DNA of 46,558 nt, taken from Anaerococcus sp. AGMB09787. Lineage in GTDB: Bacteria > Bacillota > Clostridia > Tissierellales > Peptoniphilaceae. Numbering within the stretch: the stretch's first letter is position 1; every line of letters starts with the position of its first letter. A model generated the notes under the pieces. The model had not been told where the DNA came from, ran no database searches, and worked only from the letters and a program-made list of their open reading frames with translations. The translations under genes and the position numbers were made by a program. Shown in pieces: positions 9,165 through 18,276 of the stretch. The stretch lies in contig NZ_JAKZEY010000007.1 of assembly GCF_022808955.1 (NCBI RefSeq), positions 1-46,558 on the forward strand, in the 5' to 3' direction.

Positions 9165-10235
9165 TTATCTATCATTCTTCCCTATAGCTTCCCATAGACC
9201 GTTTATATAAGCAACTCCTAGTGCCCTATCGTATAGTCCATAGCCTGCTCTTCCTTCTTCATCCCATATCATTCTTCCATGGTCCGGTCTTAGGTAGCCG
9301 TCAAAGCCTTCATCATATAGGGCCTTCATAGTTTCGTAGATATCTAGGCTGCCTGCAGAAGATAGATGGGCTGATTCGTAGAATTCTTTGTCGCCAGTAA
9401 ACTTGATATTTCTAACATGCATGGCTCCAATCTTGCCTCTTTTGGCAAAGTCGCGGATTATTTCGCTTACATTGTTTTCTTTCCTAGAACCTAGGGAACC
9501 TGTGCATATGCAGAGGGTGTTTGATGGAGAATCTACAAGGTTTACAATTTTTTCCAAGTCTTCTACAGTAGAAGTTATTCTTGGAATATCAAATATTGGC
9601 CAAGCTGGATCATCTGGATGGACTGCCATCTTTATTCCAACTTCTTCACATACCGGGATAATGGCTTCAAGGAAATACTTGTAGTTCTCTCTGAGTTTAT
9701 CTTCATCTATATCTTCGTATTTTTTTAGGGTGTCTTCAAGTTGGGAAAGTCTTTCTGGTTCCCAGCCTGGTAGCTCAAAGTTACCAGCTCCACTTAGGAT
9801 CTCGTCTACCATGTCCCTAGGACTTAGCCCCTCTACCTTCTTTTGGTCAAAGGAAAGGGTGTTGGATCCATCTTCTAGCTCTTTTTTTAGGTCTGTTTTT
9901 ACCCAGTCAAATACTGGCATAAAGTTATAGATTACAGTCTTGACCCCACAAGCAGCCACATTTCTTAGTGATTGCTTGTAGTTTTCTATATATTTATCTC
10001 TTGTGTCAAGGCCCATCTTTATATCTTCATGAACATTGATTGACTCGATTACTTCGCAGTCAAGGCCAACTTCGTGGCATTTATCAACATATTCTTGCAA
10101 AACATCTTTTTCCCATACTTCTCCAGCTTCCCATTCATTCATCATTGCCATGACTCCTGTAACTCCAGGAATTTGAGCAATGTATTTTAATGGTATAGGA
10201 TCATTGTTTCCATAATGTCTAAAGGTCATTTTCAT
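9165..10235 (-). CDS. uxuA: Mannonate dehydratase
   Basis: A 356-residue UxuA-family enzyme with a TIM-barrel fold that removes water from D-mannonate to give KDG. It begins MKMTFRHYGNNDPIPLKYI, as the family does. MAVHPDDPAWPIFDIPRI carries metal-site histidine and aspartate residues, and LCICTGSLGSR and YLRPDHGRMIWDE are further conserved blocks. It follows uxuB by 11 bases and supplies KDG for kdgK. Confidence 0.95.
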   Translation of the reverse strand: MKMTFRHYGNNDPIPLKYIAQIPGVTGVMAMMNEWEAGEVWEKDVLQEYVDKCHEVGLDCEVIESINVHEDIKMGLDTRDKYIENYKQSLRNVAACGVKTVIYNFMPVFDWVKTDLKKELEDGSNTLSFDQKKVEGLSPRDMVDEILSGAGNFELPGWEPERLSQLEDTLKKYEDIDEDKLRENYKYFLEAIIPVCEEVGIKMAVHPDDPAWPIFDIPRITSTVEDLEKIVNLVDSPSNTLCICTGSLGSRKENNVSEIIRDFAKRGKIGAMHVRNIKFTGDKEFYESAHLSSAGSLDIYETMKALYDEGFDGYLRPDHGRMIWDEEGRAGYGLYDRALGVAYINGLWEAIGKNDR

Positions 10236-10246
10236 AATATATCTCC

Positions 10247-11824
10247 TTATAGGTATTTCTTTAAAGTCTCTCTAACTGATCCAGTTTTTTCACTAAGCTC
10301 TTCTATATATTTTTTAACTAGGTCACTTAGTCCAATTTCTTCTAGGTCTAATCCAAATATATTTTTATTGCCTAATAGCTTGTTTAGTCCGTCTGTTTCT
10401 TTGAATTCTCCTAAAGCTATTCCCTCAAGGTCCTTTTGAAGTTCTTCCATTAATGGATCTGGAGATAATTCAAACTTATTTCCCTCATCATCAACTCCTA
10501 ATAGGTATCTAACCCATCCAGCTATAGCAAGAGGAATATATTTTAGATCTTTTACATCCTTATCCTCATCTTCAATATAGGATTTGATTGTTTCACCGAA
10601 CCTAATTGCCATTTTTTGAGAAGTATCGGTCGCAATTCTTTGAGGGGTATCTGGGATAAATGGATTTGGTAATCTAACATTTATAACTTCATCTATAAAG
10701 TCCTTTGGATTTAGGATTTCTGGGTCCACTACAACTGGTAGGGCTTCGTCATATCCAATTTTCTTTATAAGACTTACAAGGTCTTCATCCTTCATTTCAT
10801 CAGCTATTGATCCATAGCCTAGGACACAACCATATGTCGCAAGGGTAGTATGGAGAGGATTTAGGCAGGTTGTTACCTTCATTTTCTCTACCTTGTTAAC
10901 CTTGTCCCTATCGGTAAGATATACACCAGCCTTGGTAAAGTCAGGTCTACCATTTTTGAAATCATCTTCGATAACTAAATATTCTGTTTCTTCACTATTA
11001 ACAAATGGAGCTATATAGGTGTTTTTGGAAGTGATTACAGGATCCATTTCTTCAAATCCAAGCCCTTCTACATAGTCTTTAACTTCCTTAGCAGGTCTAG
11101 GAGTAATCTTATCTATCATAGTCCATGGGAAGGATACATCACTTTCTAGATAAGTGATGAAATCATCTTCTACCTTTCCATCTTCATTCCAACTCTTTGC
11201 AACAAGCATTACTGATTCCTTAATCCTATCTCCATTTTGTGAGCAGTTATCAAGACTTAGGAGGGTTAGTCCCTTGCCAATATCCTTAAATCTCTTGTAT
11301 AGCATACTTGTAACAATACTCATAAGGTGTTTTGCATCAGATGGATCATTGGCTAGATCTTCTTTCACCACATCCATAAGCTCGCCATTAGGCGCATAAA
11401 GATTGTAGCCCTTTTCAGTAATTGTAAAACTTGCTATTTGCAAATTAGGATTCAAAAATATTTCTTTAATCCTATCCATATCTGCCAAAGTTAGAGCTTC
11501 AGCTAGGTTTGCTATCAAGTTCGTATCAAACTTACCATCTTTATTAAGGCTTACAGATACAGCTAAATTATCATAAGGTCTATAAATCTTCTCAATTATC
11601 TCTTCATCAAATGTTTCAACAACAGATATGCCCCTGTCAAAGTCTCCTGCATCTACCAAGTCTTGGGCAATTCTTGCAATATAACCTCTAAAAATATTAC
11701 CTGACCCAAAAGCAAGCCACTTAGGATCTTTAATTGAGTCTTCCCTTAGCTTACTAACATCAAAAGTAGGAGCCTTATCCACTAGCTTTTTAATTTCTTC
11801 TATATTCTTTATTTCTAATTTCAT
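10247..11824 (-). CDS. uxuB: Fructuronate reductase (mannitol dehydrogenase family)
   Basis: A long-chain polyol dehydrogenase of 525 residues that reduces D-fructuronate to D-mannonate with NADH. The N-terminal KWLAFGSGNIFRGYIARIAQ is the nucleotide-binding start of this family. TTCLNPLHTTLATYGCVLGY carries the conserved asparagine and histidine of the active site. I chose the ATG at 11824 (MKLEIKNIEE), which lies behind GAAAGGTTGGTT; a TTG two codons upstream is less likely. Between uidA and uxuA, the glucuronate role fits better than mannitol or tagaturonate. Confidence 0.9.
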   Translation of the reverse strand: MKLEIKNIEEIKKLVDKAPTFDVSKLREDSIKDPKWLAFGSGNIFRGYIARIAQDLVDAGDFDRGISVVETFDEEIIEKIYRPYDNLAVSVSLNKDGKFDTNLIANLAEALTLADMDRIKEIFLNPNLQIASFTITEKGYNLYAPNGELMDVVKEDLANDPSDAKHLMSIVTSMLYKRFKDIGKGLTLLSLDNCSQNGDRIKESVMLVAKSWNEDGKVEDDFITYLESDVSFPWTMIDKITPRPAKEVKDYVEGLGFEEMDPVITSKNTYIAPFVNSEETEYLVIEDDFKNGRPDFTKAGVYLTDRDKVNKVEKMKVTTCLNPLHTTLATYGCVLGYGSIADEMKDEDLVSLIKKIGYDEALPVVVDPEILNPKDFIDEVINVRLPNPFIPDTPQRIATDTSQKMAIRFGETIKSYIEDEDKDVKDLKYIPLAIAGWVRYLLGVDDEGNKFELSPDPLMEELQKDLEGIALGEFKETDGLNKLLGNKNIFGLDLEEIGLSDLVKKYIEELSEKTGSVRETLKKYL

Positions 11825-11878
11825 AACCAACCTTTCTTTTACTATTTTTCTATATCTAGGAATGAATCTAACAATTCT

Positions 11879-13693
11879 TTATTTATTTTTCTTGTAGTTA
11901 AAGTTTGGAATAGAATTCCATCTTTCTCTAAAGTAATGAGCTACTAGTTTTGGTTTTCTATCTCTTGTGAACAAGCCCTTCTTATTTCCATCGACCCTTA
12001 CTAAACCTTGGCTTGTAGCAAAGTCAGCAAAGTTCCAAGCTTGCTCACCTATAATAAAGTCAAACTTATCAAAGACATCATTATTAGCCTTATAATAATC
12101 AACTTGATATTCTTCTGTATACATAACTGGTGTAGTGTTGTGGAAGCCTGATACAGTATCTGCACCATATTCTGTAAACATTACAGGTTTATTTATTTCT
12201 CTCCATTTAATAAGCTCTGCTTCTAGGAGTTTTACAGAATCATCTATGAAAGGTCCACCAAAATACCAACCATAATACCTGTTTAAGCATACAACATCAG
12301 ACAATTCGCTAATTATATCATCTTTTGGATCAGCTCCGCTTTGAACACCAATCATTGTACAAGGTCTATTTTGAGGGTCAGTTTCCCTAGCTAGATCAAA
12401 TAAAGGCTTAAAATATTCCATAGCACCTTCTGAAGTTGTATCAGCCTCATTTGCTATGGACCACATAACAACGCAAGCATGGTTTTTATCTCTATTTATC
12501 ATTTCTTTGATAACATCTTTATGGTGGTCGAAGGTTTTTATACCTCTTTCTTTATCAAAGGTTGATACCTTTTGGCCATTAAAATTAGCCCCACCACCAA
12601 AGCTAAAGTTTATACCTACTGCAGGGGTTTCATCTATAACAACAAAGCCTTCCCTGTCACATAATCTCATCATTTCTTCTGAATATGGATAGTGGCTGGT
12701 TCTAAAACTATTGCATCCTTGCCACTTCATAATAGATAAGTCTTTGACATTCATAGCTTCATTTATACCTCTACCATTAGGGAAAGTATCTTCATGTTTT
12801 CCATAACCCTTAAAGTAGAATGGCTCTCCATTAATCAAGAACTCTAATCCTCTAACTTCTACAGTTCTAACTCCATAAGGGAGAATATATTCATCTTCGT
12901 TGAATTCAACTTTGATATCATATAGATATGCATCTAGAACTTGCCATAGTCTAACATTTTCTATTTTGAGCTTTCCTTCAGCTCCTTCAGCTTCGCTTAC
13001 CTTGTTTCCTTCTTCATCATAAACAGATACCTTGCAAGATCCACTACCCTCTGTAAATACTTTGTATTCTAATACAGCATCTTCACCTGAAATTGAGGAT
13101 ATTACATTAATATCTTTTATATAGTCTTTTGGAGTTGTATATAGTCTAACATGTCTTGTTATTCCGCAATAATTGAAGAAGTCGAAGTTAGGATTATTTA
13201 CTTTCTTTGTTTCTATTTTAAAATCATAGCCTGCCATTCCTCCAAGCATAGGATTTTCTCCACCTACTGGAAGAGTAGTATAGTCAATTACATTATCAAC
13301 TGCAACTGTCAATAGATTATTTCCATCTTTAACATAATCTTGGATTTCAACTTCGAATGGTAAAAAACCTCCCCTGTGCTCTACAAGCATTTCTCCATTT
13401 AGGTAAACCTTAGCATGGTGGGTTACAGCATCAAACCTTAAAACTAGCCTATCTTCTCTTAAAGTTTTTGGTACATATAATTGTCTTTGATAAAAGACCC
13501 ATCCATAGTGATCTCTAAAATCACTACCCTCTTTCAAGTCATTGTATGAAGAAGGTACTGGCATGGTTGTTGAATCTCCCAATGGTTTTTCAAACCATTT
13601 TTCATTAAATCCCTCACCATTATCTAATTTAAAATTCCATATTCCGTCTAGGGAACTAACCATTCTTGAATCTGTTAATATTGGATATAACAC
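11879..13693 (-). CDS. uidA: Beta-glucuronidase (GH2)
   Basis: 604 residues, with a sugar-binding domain, an immunoglobulin-like domain and a C-terminal TIM barrel. The acid/base glutamate is in WSIANEADT (about E416) and the nucleophile in VMFTEYGADT (about E508). The GNKKG motif (N570, K572) recognises the glucuronate carboxylate and separates true glucuronidases from galactosidases. There is no signal peptide, so hydrolysis is cytoplasmic and depends on imported glucuronides. No long 'loop 1' insertion like those of several gut enzymes is obvious. The start is a GTG five bases after AAGGAGG; an ATG two bases upstream is in another frame. First structural gene of the operon. Confidence 0.95.
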   Translation of the reverse strand: MLYPILTDSRMVSSLDGIWNFKLDNGEGFNEKWFEKPLGDSTTMPVPSSYNDLKEGSDFRDHYGWVFYQRQLYVPKTLREDRLVLRFDAVTHHAKVYLNGEMLVEHRGGFLPFEVEIQDYVKDGNNLLTVAVDNVIDYTTLPVGGENPMLGGMAGYDFKIETKKVNNPNFDFFNYCGITRHVRLYTTPKDYIKDINVISSISGEDAVLEYKVFTEGSGSCKVSVYDEEGNKVSEAEGAEGKLKIENVRLWQVLDAYLYDIKVEFNEDEYILPYGVRTVEVRGLEFLINGEPFYFKGYGKHEDTFPNGRGINEAMNVKDLSIMKWQGCNSFRTSHYPYSEEMMRLCDREGFVVIDETPAVGINFSFGGGANFNGQKVSTFDKERGIKTFDHHKDVIKEMINRDKNHACVVMWSIANEADTTSEGAMEYFKPLFDLARETDPQNRPCTMIGVQSGADPKDDIISELSDVVCLNRYYGWYFGGPFIDDSVKLLEAELIKWREINKPVMFTEYGADTVSGFHNTTPVMYTEEYQVDYYKANNDVFDKFDFIIGEQAWNFADFATSQGLVRVDGNKKGLFTRDRKPKLVAHYFRERWNSIPNFNYKKNK

Positions 13694-14172
13694 ATAAGCC
13701 TCCTTTATGCTACTATTCTCTCTTGTTTATTTTTAAACGTATAGACTACTTTTATAATTTTTTTGCTAGTTTAATATAATATTGACTAAAAACACAAGTT
13801 AATATAAATACTTGATTTCATATGAATCTTTAAATTTGCTATGTTTGCTTCAAGTATCTATACTCGCAACTTGTATCAAGTACTACTATCTACAAAAACG
13901 TCTTCACATTACTTGAATAATCTTCAACCCTATTAGATTCCAACAACCATTCCACGCATATAAGTCATTAAACACATAAGTATACGATACTTACCAAATC
14001 TATATTCTTATAAACCATTTTCTATATCTTAAAAAGATAAGCATTTTTTACTTAAATATTTACCTATCACCTCCTAATTTCTCCGTTTTTTGTAATCGCT
14101 TACATTATGTGTACGAAAACAACTTTTCATATAAGCCTAACTTATATTAATACTCAAGCCCATCAAAAACCA
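13694..14172. other. Long leader/intergenic region before uidA
   Basis: No protein gene found in about 480 bases. The region holds a LacI-type operator at 14091-14104, an AGGAGGTGATA sequence on the minus strand at 14065-14075 with no usable start codon behind it, and four copies of the heptamer TACTTGA (in either orientation) at 13809, 13850, 13876 and 13910. If transcription begins near the operator, the uidA message has a leader of roughly 390 bases. I see no known riboswitch. Confidence 0.5.
14091..14104. promoter_or_regulatory. LacI-family operator upstream of uidA
   Basis: TGTAATCGCTTACA is a 14-base near-perfect palindrome of the form TGTAA-N-CG-N-TTACA, the pattern bound by LacI-family regulators with a central CG. 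It lies downstream of the regulator gene and about 400 bases before uidA. On the minus strand a CATAAT hexamer sits directly upstream, which would place the operator near the transcription start. It matches the sites before the regulator itself. Confidence 0.7.
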
Positions 14173-14177
14173 AGTCA

Positions 14178-15173
14178 TCAGCTGGTTTCCTTGTCTACTA
14201 ATTTGGCTTTTATCATATTAACTCTCTCTACATCATCTCCATTATTTAATTTTATCAATGTCTCTACTGCTACTTGAGCTTGTTTAGGTATCCTCTGATC
14301 AATAGAAGATATTCTTCTGTCTGTATAATCTGTAACTAAATCATTATCAAATCCACATATAGCAAGGTCTTCTGGTATTCTTATTCCCCTATCTATAAAA
14401 AATTTATAAAAACATATGGCAATTTTATCTACCTCAAATTGGATAGCGTCTACTTGCTCTTCTTTAATGTAAGCTATAACATCATCTATTTCTTTATCTA
14501 TATCATTTATGGTGAGTTCTATGAATTCATTGTTTGGATAGTATTTTTTGAGTCCTTTGATGAATCCTGCTTTTTTGGTTATATAGGCACGGGTCAAGAA
14601 TCTTTGGTCTCTTGATATTAGCAGAGGTTTCTTGTAACCCTTATCTCTAAAATTTTTTAAAGACTGCTCCATTGCATCAACCTCATCACAGCACACATAG
14701 GCAAGTTTACTAGCCTTGGTATTATCAATAACGTTTAGCATAACAACCGGTATATCTTCACTTACTTTAGACAATTCTTTTAAGAAATCTCTCTCGCCAT
14801 AGGTGGATCCTACTGTAATAATTCCATCAACTTTTTTCTTTTGTAAAACATTTAGATATTCGATTTTTTCTTTATCCTCATCAGAAGTATTACATAGGAT
14901 AGACACCATATTATTTTCTTTTAGATTTCTTTCTAATTCGTAGGCTGATTGGTTATCAAAGTAATTTCTTATATTTCCAACCATTATTCCTATGTCATTG
15001 GTCTTGTTTGAGGCAAGCGCTCTGGCTACATCATTAGGAACATAGTCAAGCTCTTTTATAGCTTCTTCAACTTTTCTCCTGGTCTTATCTGTAACTACCT
15101 CTTTGTTATTAATAACTCTAGACACAGTAGCTACAGACACACCAGCATATTTAGCAACATCATATATATTCAT
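14178..15173 (-). CDS. LacI-family transcriptional regulator of glucuronide use
   Basis: 331 residues from the ATG at 15173, which is preceded by GGGAGTAAGT; four earlier codons starting with TTG are unlikely to be translated. The N-terminal DVAKYAGVSVATVSRVINN is the LacI helix-turn-helix with hinge. The remainder is a periplasmic-binding-protein-like sugar sensor, with VDGIITVGSTYGER, AICGFDNDLVTDYTDRRISS and the usual dimer interface. Two abutting operator-like palindromes lie 65-92 bases upstream of its start and a third before uidA. It probably represses both itself and the catabolic operon until glucuronate or a pathway intermediate binds. The inducer is unknown. Confidence 0.9.
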   Translation of the reverse strand: MNIYDVAKYAGVSVATVSRVINNKEVVTDKTRRKVEEAIKELDYVPNDVARALASNKTNDIGIMVGNIRNYFDNQSAYELERNLKENNMVSILCNTSDEDKEKIEYLNVLQKKKVDGIITVGSTYGERDFLKELSKVSEDIPVVMLNVIDNTKASKLAYVCCDEVDAMEQSLKNFRDKGYKKPLLISRDQRFLTRAYITKKAGFIKGLKKYYPNNEFIELTINDIDKEIDDVIAYIKEEQVDAIQFEVDKIAICFYKFFIDRGIRIPEDLAICGFDNDLVTDYTDRRISSIDQRIPKQAQVAVETLIKLNNGDDVERVNMIKAKLVDKETS

Positions 15174-15237
15174 ACTTACTCCCAATATTAGTATCTAATA
15201 TTATTATGATACCTTTTATTGCAATCATATGTGTACT

Positions 15238-15265
15238 AGTAAGCGATTAATTGTAACCGGTTACA
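15238..15265. promoter_or_regulatory. Tandem LacI-type operators upstream of the regulator gene
   Basis: TGTAACCGGTTACA at 15252-15265 is a perfect 14-base palindrome. Directly abutting it, 15238-15251 (AGTAAGCGATTAAT) matches 11 of 14 positions of the uidA-side operator TGTAAGCGATTACA. The centres are 14 bases apart. They lie upstream of the regulator's start, which fits autoregulation. Confidence 0.65.
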
Positions 15266-15400
15266 TTTCGTGTAAGATATATATGGTGTTGACAAGGAAA
15301 AATACGTATAAACAATAAAGCGTTTTCTTATTGTTTGACTTAATAATATCATATAATCCAAAAATTTGCAAGTAATATCGCAAAAATAAAATAAATATTT

Positions 15401-15430
15401 GAGAGGCAAGCGTGCCGGCTCGTGGAGGTC
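15401..15430 (+). repeat. Dispersed short repeat, single copy
   Basis: The sequence contains GAGAGGCAAGCGTGCCGGCT followed by CGTGGAGG. It aligns with the tandem units at 27489-27600 (GAGACAAGCCCGTCGGCTC...) with a few changes. Its centre can form a small hairpin between AGC and GGCT-type arms. Same orientation as the tandem array. Confidence 0.55.
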
Positions 15431-15487
15431 AAGCCCATCAGAATTTATAAGTCGAGCCCTCCCCTGTTAAGGTTTACTTACAAATTA

Positions 15488-15532
15488 AATAAGGCCCAAG
15501 CAATATAACTTCCTTGCATGGACCTTTTAAGC
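15488..15532. terminator. Probable terminator after the DUF1846 gene
   Basis: Arms AAGGCCCAAGCAA (15491-15503) and TTGCATGGACCTT (15514-15526) pair over 11 of 13 positions around a 10-base loop. It lies 25 bases past the stop codon at 15552. The T-rich tail is TTTT on the plus strand but only broken T's on the minus strand, so minus-strand termination may be modest. Confidence 0.5.
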
Positions 15533-15551
15533 TTTTATTAACTTTTATTTT

Positions 15552-17024
15552 TTACTCATAGTCTTCGCTAAAGCTGACTGGGTCTTGGGTGAAGTTTAGG
15601 CCTAGTTTTCTTAGCATGGATTTTTGGGAATCGTCTAGGATTACTGTTGAGTGGGCATCTAGTCCTTCTAGTTTGTTAATTTGCTCTATAGCCATATGGC
15701 TTATTGGGTTAGTTGTAGCTGATATGGATAGGGCTATTAGCATTTCGTTTATTGATAGTGAGGTTTCGTCTTCTCCTAGGGACTCAGTTTTTAGTTTGGA
15801 TACTGGTTCTATTATGTGGGGAGATATAAGGAGGATCTTATCATCAAGGTTACCTAGTTTTTTGAGGACGTTTAGGATACAGGCAGCTGGTGCTGATAGG
15901 AGGTCGCTGTGCTTGCCTGTTATTATTTTTCCATCTTCAAGTTCTATGGCAAAGGCCTCGTTTCTAGTGGCTTTTGACTTCTCCCTTGCCTTCAGAGCAA
16001 CTTCCCTATCGTCAGGGCTGATTTCTAGCTGACTCATTAGCATTTTGATTTTTTCTACTGATGAGTAGCTTTCCTTGGCATATCTAACATCTATTAGGGT
16101 GTTGTAGTACCTTCTGATTATTTCTTCCTTGCTAGCTTTTTTGGCTAGGTCTTCATCTTCTATGCAAAATCCTACCATGTTTACTCCCATATCTGTAGGA
16201 GACTTGTATGGGCAGGTACCCATAATTTTTTCTAGCATTTTTTTGAGGATTGGGAAGGCTTCTACGTCCCTATTGTAGTTGACAGAGAGTTCCCCATAGG
16301 CTTCTAGGTGGTAGGGGTCTATCATGTTTACATCATCTAGGTTGGCTGTTGCTGCTTCGTATGCCATATTTACCGGGTGCTTTAGGGGCAAATTCCATAT
16401 TGGGAAGGTCTCAAACTTGGCATAGCCTGCATTTATTCCTACTTCATGGTCAAGGTACATTTGGGATAGGCAGGTTGCCATTTTGCCTGAGCCTGGTCCT
16501 GGTCCTGTTACTACTACTAGTGGCCTACTTGTTTCAAATCTTTCATTTTGACCAAAGCCCTCATCAGATATGATGTGGTCGATGTTGTTTGGGTAGCCCT
16601 TTATATCATAGGTCTTACAAGATTTTATTTTTAGGTTATCTAGGTATTTTTGGAATTTGATGGCCTTGGGTTGTTGGTCAAATTGGGTAATTATTATCCC
16701 AGATACATAAAAGCCAAATTTCTCTAGCTCAGACTTTAGTCTCAAGCTTTCCATATCATAGGATGTTTCATTGTCCATCCTCATCTTGCCATTTTCGATG
16801 TCGTTGGCATTTACGGTTATGATTATTTCTGTCTTATCCTTGATGTTTTTTAGCATCCTAAGTTTTGAGTCAGGCAAAAATCCAGGCAAGACCCTACTAG
16901 CATGGCTATCATCAAACATCTTGCCCCCAAATTCGAGGTATAGCTTGTCAAAATGACTAATTCTCTCAAGGATTTTCTCTGATTGTAACTTTATGTATTT
17001 ATCATTATCAAAAGCTTTCTTCAC
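15552..17024 (-). CDS. DUF1846 family protein
   Basis: 490 residues, full length for this conserved family of Firmicutes and related bacteria. It starts MKKAFDNDKYIKLQSEKILER and has LYLEFGGKMFDDSHASRVLPG, then a glycine-rich TGPGPGSGKMATCLSQMYLD (about residues 172-191) resembling a phosphate-binding loop, and MGVNMVGFCIEDEDLAKKAS. The C-terminal half is the second domain of the family. Biochemical role is not known to me. It is 11 bases after the C-S lyase gene and likely cotranscribed with it. Confidence 0.88.
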   Translation of the reverse strand: MKKAFDNDKYIKLQSEKILERISHFDKLYLEFGGKMFDDSHASRVLPGFLPDSKLRMLKNIKDKTEIIITVNANDIENGKMRMDNETSYDMESLRLKSELEKFGFYVSGIIITQFDQQPKAIKFQKYLDNLKIKSCKTYDIKGYPNNIDHIISDEGFGQNERFETSRPLVVVTGPGPGSGKMATCLSQMYLDHEVGINAGYAKFETFPIWNLPLKHPVNMAYEAATANLDDVNMIDPYHLEAYGELSVNYNRDVEAFPILKKMLEKIMGTCPYKSPTDMGVNMVGFCIEDEDLAKKASKEEIIRRYYNTLIDVRYAKESYSSVEKIKMLMSQLEISPDDREVALKAREKSKATRNEAFAIELEDGKIITGKHSDLLSAPAACILNVLKKLGNLDDKILLISPHIIEPVSKLKTESLGEDETSLSINEMLIALSISATTNPISHMAIEQINKLEGLDAHSTVILDDSQKSMLRKLGLNFTQDPVSFSEDYE

Positions 17025-17035
17025 TTCTTTCTCCC

Positions 17036-18223
17036 TTATTTTTCTAAATTGTCTAATGCCATATCAAGTCTATCCATGGCATCTATTATAACTGACCTAG
17101 GTGCTGCAAGATTTATTCTCTCAAAGCCTTCCCCTTCCACTCCAAAGATATAGCCCTCATCTAGGAATAACTTAGCTTTCTCGGTCATAAAATCTTCTAA
17201 GTTCCTAGGATCCATTTCCAAGGCCCTAAAGTCTATCCAATCAAGGTAGGTTCCCTCTATTAGATTTGCCTTTATCCTTGGGTGTCTTTCTTTGAAGAAC
17301 TTGTGAACATATCTTTGGTTTTCATCAATCACCTCGATGCATTCTCTTAGCCAGTCCCTGCATTCATTGTAGGCTATTTCACAGGCCTTATAGGCAATGG
17401 ATGAGGTAGTTTTTAGAGATATGCCATCAAGACCACTGGTAAATTTCTCACGAAGTGCCTTGTTTTTTATTATTATATTTGATACTGATAGACCTGCTAG
17501 GTTAAAGGTCTTGGTAGGGGCAGTCATGGTTATAGTCCTATCAGCAAGGTCTTCGTCTATAGTTTGGAAGACTGTGTGGCTAAATCCTGGCATGATTAAG
17601 TCAAAGTGGATCTCATCAGATAGGAGGAAGAGGTCATTTGCCTTAATTATTTCAGCAAGCCTTGCTAACTCTTCCTTGGTCCACACCCTACCTACAGGAT
17701 TGTGAGGAGAACAAAAGAGAAGAATCTTGTTTGCTGGGTCCTTTGCTAGATTTTCAAAAAGATTGAAGTCTATTTCGTAATGGCCCTCCTTATTTATTAG
17801 CGGACACCTAACAAGCTTACGGTTTTGTCTTTCTATAGCAAAAGAAAAAGGGTGGTAAACTGGTGGCATAATAATGACCCCATCTCCTATATTTGTAAGT
17901 GTCCTAATGGCATTAAAGATAGCCGGCACAACTCCTGGGGTATTTATAATCCAGTCTTTTTCTATAGGGAAATTATGTTCTTCCTCCATAAAAGAAATTA
18001 CAGCCTCATAATAAGACCTGTTAGGAAGTCCATAACCCAAAAAGTCCCTATCTAAAAACTTCTTTATTCCATCTATCAACTTAGCTGGATGTTTAAATTC
18101 CATATCAGCTACAGAAAGTGGTACTATACCCTTTTCTAGCTTAGGATTTTTTCCTTCCATCTCCTTCCACTTGGCTGATCCTAGGTCTCTCCTATCCAAT
18201 ACAGTTTCAAAATCATATATCAT
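17036..18223 (-). CDS. PLP-dependent aminotransferase/C-S lyase, MalY/PatB type
   Basis: 395 residues from the ATG at 18223, which follows GAGGAGAAAGAT; an upstream TTG would add nine residues without a binding site. A fold-type I PLP enzyme: PLSVADMEFKHPAKLIDGI is the MalY/PatB opening, CSPHNPVGRVWTKEEL and SDEIHFDLIMPG contact the cofactor, and the lysine in APTKTFNLAGL binds PLP. The family cleaves cystathionine or cysteine (releasing H2S) and may also transaminate. It may work in methionine or sulfur metabolism. Confidence 0.9.
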   Translation of the reverse strand: MIYDFETVLDRRDLGSAKWKEMEGKNPKLEKGIVPLSVADMEFKHPAKLIDGIKKFLDRDFLGYGLPNRSYYEAVISFMEEEHNFPIEKDWIINTPGVVPAIFNAIRTLTNIGDGVIIMPPVYHPFSFAIERQNRKLVRCPLINKEGHYEIDFNLFENLAKDPANKILLFCSPHNPVGRVWTKEELARLAEIIKANDLFLLSDEIHFDLIMPGFSHTVFQTIDEDLADRTITMTAPTKTFNLAGLSVSNIIIKNKALREKFTSGLDGISLKTTSSIAYKACEIAYNECRDWLRECIEVIDENQRYVHKFFKERHPRIKANLIEGTYLDWIDFRALEMDPRNLEDFMTEKAKLFLDEGYIFGVEGEGFERINLAAPRSVIIDAMDRLDMALDNLEK

Positions 18224-18276
18224 ATCTTTCTCCTCATATGCTAATAACAAAAATAGAGGGTCCTAGCCCTCAATTT

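Larger units (their letters stand above)
15266..15551. other. Intergenic region with one dispersed repeat unit
   Basis: No gene found. It contains a solitary copy of a repeat at 15401-15430 with core GTGCCGGCTCGTGGAGG, related to the units at 27489-27600, followed by a shorter AAGCCCATC echo. A terminator-like hairpin follows at 15491-15526. Confidence 0.55.

Noticed and set aside
13694-14090. Riboswitch in the uidA leader
   Set aside because: No known riboswitch core or strong terminator/antiterminator pair is visible. Only scattered heptamers and AT-rich sequence.
15281-15320. Plus-strand TTGACA promoter near 15289
   Set aside because: Only a poor -10 match at the right spacing, and no plus-strand gene follows before the convergent DUF1846 gene.
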